Below, one piece after another: positions 60,273-64,000 of a DNA stretch of 64,000 bases. The position numbers were made by a program, and so were the translations under genes. The DNA is taken from the NCBI RefSeq assembly GCF_036378875.1, contig NZ_DASUVO010000023.1:1-64000 (forward strand). The letters run 5' to 3'. Position 1 is the stretch's first letter, and every line of letters begins with the position of its first letter. This stretch comes from Actinophytocola sp036378875 (GTDB lineage Bacteria > Actinomycetota > Actinomycetes > Mycobacteriales > Pseudonocardiaceae). Below the pieces are notes generated by a model, which ran no database searches, was not told the origin of the DNA, and saw nothing but the letters and a program-made list of their open reading frames with translations.

Positions 60273-62153
60273 GTGCATGTCGCGGTTGAGTTTGTGGCGC
60301 TCGTGGTGACGGTACTGGTGGTGACCACCGTGGCGCGGCGGTTTGACTGGCCGGAACCACTCTGTCTGATCGGTGTCGGCGTGGTGGCCTCCTACGTGCC
60401 GGGGGTGCCGGAGTACCACCTGTCCCCCGAGGTCGTGCTGGTCGGGCTGCTGCCGCCACTGCTGTACTCGGCGGCCATCCAGACCTCCCTGCTTGACTAC
60501 CGGAAGCTGCGTGGACCGATCGCGCTGCTGTCGGTCGGTCTCGTGGTGTTCACGGCGTTCGGCGTCGGGGTTGTCGCATGGGCCGTGGTGCCCGATCTGC
60601 CGCTCGCCGCCGGCATCGCGCTCGGCGCGGTCGTGGCGCCACCTGACGCAGTAGCGGCGAGTGCGGTCGCGCGACGCACCGGCATGCCACGCAAGCTGGT
60701 CCGCCTGCTCGAGGGCGAGAGCCTGTTCAACGACGCGGCCGCGCTGGTCGCCCTGCGGACCGCCATCGCCGCGATCGCCGGGTCGATCACCCTGTGGCAG
60801 GTCGGTCTCGACTTCCTGCTCGCCGCCGTCGGCGGTGCGGTCGCCGGCGTCCTGGTCGGGTTCGCGGTCGTGTTCGTGCGTGCCCGCCTCGACGACCTCG
60901 TCACCGACACCGCGCTGTCGTTCGCCGTGCCGTTCGTCGCGTACATCCTCGCCGAGGAGGTGCACGGTTCCGGGGTGCTGGCCGTGGTCGTCGCCGGGAT
61001 CATCCTCGGCCACAAGTCACCGGTCATCCTGTCCGGCTCCGCGCGGCTGGCGAGCCGGCACAACTGGCAGACCATCCAGTTCCTGCTGGAGAACATGGTC
61101 TTCCTGCTGATCGGCCTGCAACTGCGGTCGATCATCGAGCAGGTGGCCGACAGCGACCTGCCACCAGGACTCGTCGTCGGCATCTGCGCTGCCGTGCTCG
61201 GCGCGACGATCCTCACCCGTGTCCTGTGGCTCCTCGGGATCGGCACCGCCAAGCGCGTCATGCGCAGCTGGCGCCCCAAGAAGGCGCACGTCTGGCCGTG
61301 GCGGTACTCCGCGGTGATCGCGTGGGCGGGGATGCGTGGGGTGGTCACGCTGGCCGCCGCGTTCATCCTGCCCGCCGACACCCCGCAGCGGGCGGTGCTC
61401 GTGCTCGCGGCGTTCGTCGTCGTGGCCGGCACACTGGTCATCCAGGGCATGACGCTGCCCGGTCTGATCAGAAGACTCAAGCTGCCAAGGCCGGACCCGG
61501 CGGAGGACGCGTTGCAGGAGGCCGCGGTCCTCAACGACATGGCGCGGGTGGCGCTCGCGAAGCTGGAGGAGCTGCGCGGGCCGAACGACTCGGAGGACGT
61601 CGTCAAGCGGTTGAGGGACCGCCTGCGGGACCGGACCGACTCGGCGTGGGAGCAGCTCGGCCGGCGCAGCCAGCTGCCGGAGACCCCCAGCGACACGTAC
61701 CGGCGCCTGCGGTTGGCCATGCTCCACGCGGAACGCGAGGAATGCCTGCGGGCCCGCGACAACGGCACGGCGGACGACGTCGTGCTGCGGCGGGTCATGG
61801 AGCGTCTCGACATCGAGGAGTCGATGCTCGACCAGGACGACTTCGACGACGAGGAGATGCTCGGCCGCGAGTTGCGCACGCCCGCCGCCACGGCCGGTTC
61901 GTGCAAGCACCTGAACCACGAGTGGAAGGACATCGAACCGAGCTCGCCGGACAAGTGCGACGAGTGTGTCGCGGAGGGCCAGACCTGGGTGCACCTGCGA
62001 ATGTGCCTCAAGTGCGGCCGCGTCGCCTGCTGCGACTCCTCCCCGGGAAACCACGCGACACAGCACTTCCACGACTCACGCCACCCGGTGATGCGCAGCT
62101 TCGAACCGGGCGAGACCTGGCGCTGGTGCTTCGTGGACCAACAACTGGGCTAA
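60273..62153 (+). CDS. NhaP-type Na+/H+ antiporter with C-terminal UBP zinc finger
   Basis: 626 residues from GTG 60273. Twelve or so helices (about 1-400) with CPA1 marks: LLPPLLYSAAIQT, GAVVAPPDAVAASAVARR, RLLEGESLFNDAAALVALR (GESLFND contains the ion-binding Asp), WAGMRGVVTLAAAF. A cytoplasmic helical region (about 410-540) is followed by a UBP-type zinc finger (about 545-625): CKHLNHEW, CDECVAEGQTWVHLRMCLKCGRVACCDSSPGNHATQHFHDSRHPVM. The finger has the full Cys/His set of the ubiquitin-C-terminus-binding family although bacteria of this type use Pup; role probably regulatory. Confidence 0.94.
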   Translation: MHVAVEFVALVVTVLVVTTVARRFDWPEPLCLIGVGVVASYVPGVPEYHLSPEVVLVGLLPPLLYSAAIQTSLLDYRKLRGPIALLSVGLVVFTAFGVGVVAWAVVPDLPLAAGIALGAVVAPPDAVAASAVARRTGMPRKLVRLLEGESLFNDAAALVALRTAIAAIAGSITLWQVGLDFLLAAVGGAVAGVLVGFAVVFVRARLDDLVTDTALSFAVPFVAYILAEEVHGSGVLAVVVAGIILGHKSPVILSGSARLASRHNWQTIQFLLENMVFLLIGLQLRSIIEQVADSDLPPGLVVGICAAVLGATILTRVLWLLGIGTAKRVMRSWRPKKAHVWPWRYSAVIAWAGMRGVVTLAAAFILPADTPQRAVLVLAAFVVVAGTLVIQGMTLPGLIRRLKLPRPDPAEDALQEAAVLNDMARVALAKLEELRGPNDSEDVVKRLRDRLRDRTDSAWEQLGRRSQLPETPSDTYRRLRLAMLHAEREECLRARDNGTADDVVLRRVMERLDIEESMLDQDDFDDEEMLGRELRTPAATAGSCKHLNHEWKDIEPSSPDKCDECVAEGQTWVHLRMCLKCGRVACCDSSPGNHATQHFHDSRHPVMRSFEPGETWRWCFVDQQLG

Positions 62154-62155
62154 CA

Positions 62156-62303
62156 GTTCGCGAGTCTCGCTTTGGGCCCCGGCGAGTCGCGCGTTCAGCA
62201 CCCCTGAGTTTCGTTTTCGTGTACACCCGGGCGTTCCTGAAAACGTAACTCGCAGGGGCCGAACGCGCGACTCGCGGGGGCTGAACGCGCGACTCGCGGG
62301 TTT
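62156..62303. repeat. Facing pair of intergenic repeats between antiporter and S4 gene
   Basis: The minus-strand half (62226-62303) is an inverted copy of the array at 35001-35073: two units of CCCCGCGAGTCGCGCGTTC followed by CGAGTTACGTTTTCAGGAAC. The plus-strand half (62156-62225) is a more diverged copy (GCGAGTCGCGCGTTCAG..., TTTCGTTTTCGTG). Together they make a long imperfect hairpin between convergent genes and may work as a terminator. Confidence 0.8.
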
Positions 62304-62663
62304 TCAGCGTTGGCGGAGTTTGTCTGTCAGGCGGCGGTCGCGTTTGGTGGGGCGGCCGGCGCCGCGGTCGCGGCGCGCCACCGGGAGCAGGGCTTCCGGT
62401 GGGGGTTTCGGGGTGCGGTCCAGGTAGCAGGTGGCCGCGTCCGGGGCGCCTACCCGCTTCTGGATGATGCGGACCACCTCCACGACGCGGGTGGTGCCGC
62501 CCGAGCGGACGCGGACCTCGTCGCCGGGGGTCACGGTCGTCGCGGGTTTGGCCGGGCGGTCGTTGACCCGGACGTGCCCGCCCCGGCAGGCCGCCGCCGC
62601 GTCCGATCGGGTCTTCGTCAGCCGGACCGCCCACAGCCAGCGGTCCACTCGGGTGGAGTCCAC
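62304..62663 (-). CDS. S4-domain RNA-binding protein (Hsp15/HslR-like)
   Basis: 119 residues from GTG 62663. RVDRWLWAVRLTKTRSDAAAACRGGHVRVNDRPAKPATTVTPGDEV is a classic S4 domain of the Hsp15 type; the C-terminus is basic (RRDRGAGRPTKRDRRLTDKLRQR). Hsp15 rescues stalled 50S subunits carrying nascent chains after heat shock; a ribosome-related role is likely. Length matches the family. Flanked on both sides by intergenic repeats. Confidence 0.92.
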   Translation of the reverse strand: MDSTRVDRWLWAVRLTKTRSDAAAACRGGHVRVNDRPAKPATTVTPGDEVRVRSGGTTRVVEVVRIIQKRVGAPDAATCYLDRTPKPPPEALLPVARRDRGAGRPTKRDRRLTDKLRQR

Positions 62664-62682
62664 AGCCGTACATCATGACGCA

Positions 62683-62752
62683 ACTCGCGTGTCCAACGCC
62701 CGAGACCCGCGTGTCCAACACTCCGGACCGCCGAGTTCGACAAATCCGGGAC
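62683..62752. repeat. Intergenic repeat with tandem CGCGTGTCCAAC units
   Basis: ACTCGCGTGTCCAACGCCCG, ACCCGCGTGTCCAACACTCC and a degenerate CCGAGTTCGACA copy, about 22 bp apart. A second repeat type distinct from the GCGAGTCGCGCGTTC family. Lies between the S4 gene and the flavoprotein gene. Confidence 0.65.
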
Positions 62753-62754
62753 CG

Positions 62755-63864
62755 CTAGAAGCTCGTCGGGAACGACGGGTGGCGCTGCACCTGGAAGGCG
62801 CTGCGCACCACGGTTTCCTTGTACAGCGCGGCAAGCCGGCCGGTGAGCACGGCCTCGACCGGCTCGTCGTACCGGTTCACGAACTGGATCAGCCCATCGC
62901 GGCGGCCGAGGCTGATGCACTGGTTCACGTAGCGGAACCGGAACGGCTTGGCGGGCCGGCCGTCCCTGCGGGCGAGGATCGCGCGCACCGCGTGCTGTGC
63001 CACCGGCATCGCGGTCGCGCACGCCATCCGCAGCTCCTGACCACCGGACATGTGCATGGCCACCGCGTCGCCGCAGCCGTAGACGTCCGGGTGGGAAGTC
63101 GACCGACCGGTGTCGTCCACGAGCAGCCGGCCGTGCTCGTCGACCGCGAGCCCGGCCTCGGTGGCCAGACGTGGCACGGTGAAGCCGATCGTCCACACGA
63201 CGAGGTCCGACCCGACGTGCTCACCGTCGGCCAGCACCACGCCGTCCACGCGTACCTCGCGGACCGCTGCCTGCTCACGAAGCTCGATACCCAGCTGGTC
63301 GAAGGTCCGGTGCAGGTGCTGCCGCCCTTTTCGCGAGAGCCTGGCGCCGAACACGCCGTCGGTGACGAGGCGGACCTTCAGTGCCGGGTACTGCTCGGCG
63401 AGCTCCGTGGCCGCCTCGATGCCGGTCAGTCCCCCGCCGACAACCGTGACCACGCCGCCGTCGGTGATCCGCGCCCGCAGCAGCACCGCTTCCTCGTGCG
63501 TGGCCACGGTGAGGGCGTGCTCCGCCACTCCCGGCACGGTCTGCCCGCCCATGCGGCTGCCGAGTGCGTAGATCAACGTGTCGTACGACAGGGTGTCGCC
63601 GCTGGCCAATACGACCGACTTGGCCTCCGGGTCGATGGTGACGACCCGGTCGACCACCAGCTGGACGCCGGTGCCCGCCAGGAGGTCCGACAGCGGCCGT
63701 TCCCGCAGTTCCTCCCCGGCCGCCAGCTGGTGCAGCCGCACGCGTTCGACGAACAGGTCGCGCTCGTTCACGAGGGTGACCGAGACGTCCTTGGCACGTG
63801 CCGCCAGCCGGGCCGCCGGCTGCCCCGAGTAGCCCCCGCCGAGCACCACGATCCGTGTTGTCAT
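62755..63864 (-). CDS. NAD(P)/FAD-dependent oxidoreductase, NDH-2-like
   Basis: 369 residues from ATG 63864 with GAGGAG upstream. Two dinucleotide-binding folds: FAD motif IVVLGGGYSGQPAARLAA at the N-terminus, NAD(P) motif VVTVVGGGLTGIEAATELA in the middle, and the FAD-contacting DVYGCGDAVAM near residue 285. Resembles type II NADH dehydrogenases and apoptosis-inducing-factor-like reductases, but has no C-terminal membrane helix. Could reduce quinone or a small carrier. Divergent from the gene starting at 63993. Confidence 0.92.
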   Translation of the reverse strand: MTTRIVVLGGGYSGQPAARLAARAKDVSVTLVNERDLFVERVRLHQLAAGEELRERPLSDLLAGTGVQLVVDRVVTIDPEAKSVVLASGDTLSYDTLIYALGSRMGGQTVPGVAEHALTVATHEEAVLLRARITDGGVVTVVGGGLTGIEAATELAEQYPALKVRLVTDGVFGARLSRKGRQHLHRTFDQLGIELREQAAVREVRVDGVVLADGEHVGSDLVVWTIGFTVPRLATEAGLAVDEHGRLLVDDTGRSTSHPDVYGCGDAVAMHMSGGQELRMACATAMPVAQHAVRAILARRDGRPAKPFRFRYVNQCISLGRRDGLIQFVNRYDEPVEAVLTGRLAALYKETVVRSAFQVQRHPSFPTSF

Positions 63865-63992
63865 GGCTGAATCTCCTCTCGTCGCAACCAGGACTGGGTA
63901 TTGGCGAGATTCGTGACACCAGTGAGGCGAGACGCGGGTCACACGGCGTACGGTCGAGATCGTTCCCGCAGTGACATAGGAGGACTCGAGCC

Positions 63993-64000
63993 ATGCGGAT
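63993..64000 (+). CDS. First codons of a gene cut by the right window edge
   Basis: ATG at 63993 preceded by AGGAGGA (63979-63985) at ideal spacing. Only 8 bases are visible, so nothing can be said about the product. The 128 bp between it and the flavoprotein start would hold both promoters. Confidence 0.5.

Overview
The window is a high-GC actinobacterial chromosome segment. Start codons are often GTG, genes often overlap by 4 bp (ATGA/GTGA), lipoproteins and eukaryotic-type Ser/Thr kinases are common, and the gene families (CbtAB, MoxR-DUF58-transglutaminase-like, UBP-finger antiporter, LigD polymerase) fit. The dispersed palindromic repeats and the recurrent GTCCACAGTGGAC motif suggest the Pseudonocardiales (Amycolatopsis/Saccharothrix/Lentzea type); the genus cannot be fixed from sequence alone. 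No tRNA, rRNA, CRISPR array, insertion sequence or phage gene was seen.

Layout. 1-3.9 kb: a response regulator (cut by the edge) divergent from a lipoprotein + MacA-like + MacB-like export operon. 3.9-4.8 kb: remains of a divergent dehydrogenase/GntR pair whose 5' ends were lost in one deletion. 4.8-7.8 kb: an SDR/TetR pair with two operator palindromes, a secreted beta-propeller protein and an acetyltransferase. 7.9-12.5 kb: a four-gene operon, Ser/Thr kinase - FHA protein - membrane solute-binding-like protein - lipoprotein with solute-binding and von Willebrand A domains, with no transporter. 12.8-21.5 kb: secreted HAF-repeat protein, membrane-tethered LacI/RbsB-like sensor, glycogen debranching enzyme, PcaB-like lyase, ABC exporter, methyltransferase.

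21.5-38 kb is a cobalamin island: cobN; cobG-cobH-cobIJ; cobK; cbiD; cobL-cobM; a B12 riboswitch before a ChlI/ChlD-type chelatase gene, cobO and cobB; then cbtB-cbtA with its own B12 riboswitch on the other strand, and a histidine phosphatase. Together these make most of the corrin ring from precorrin-2, insert cobalt (CobN + ChlID), adenosylate and amidate it, and import cobalt (CbtAB). CobG (oxygen-dependent route) sits with CbiD (cobalt-early route) in place of CobF. Operons alternate in strand and three convergent pairs overlap inside coding sequence.

38-46.5 kb: a cation/proton antiporter, a SUKH-like protein, then a plant-cell-wall locus: GH16 divergent from a very large GH74-PL11 fusion followed by a PL1 pectate lyase, with four LacI-type operators (one a perfect CebR box) between them. 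46.5-51.7 kb: small secreted protein, stand-alone LigD polymerase domain, a frameshifted gene, a class I methyltransferase, and a PadR/FAD-monooxygenase pair. 51.8-60 kb: a transmembrane Ser/Thr kinase with an extracellular FnIII-like tail, convergent with a tightly coupled FnIII/propeller - MoxR - DUF58 - degenerate transglutaminase operon. 60-64 kb: an antiporter with a C-terminal UBP zinc finger, an inverted repeat pair, an S4 RNA-binding protein, an NDH-2-like flavoprotein and the first bases of another gene.
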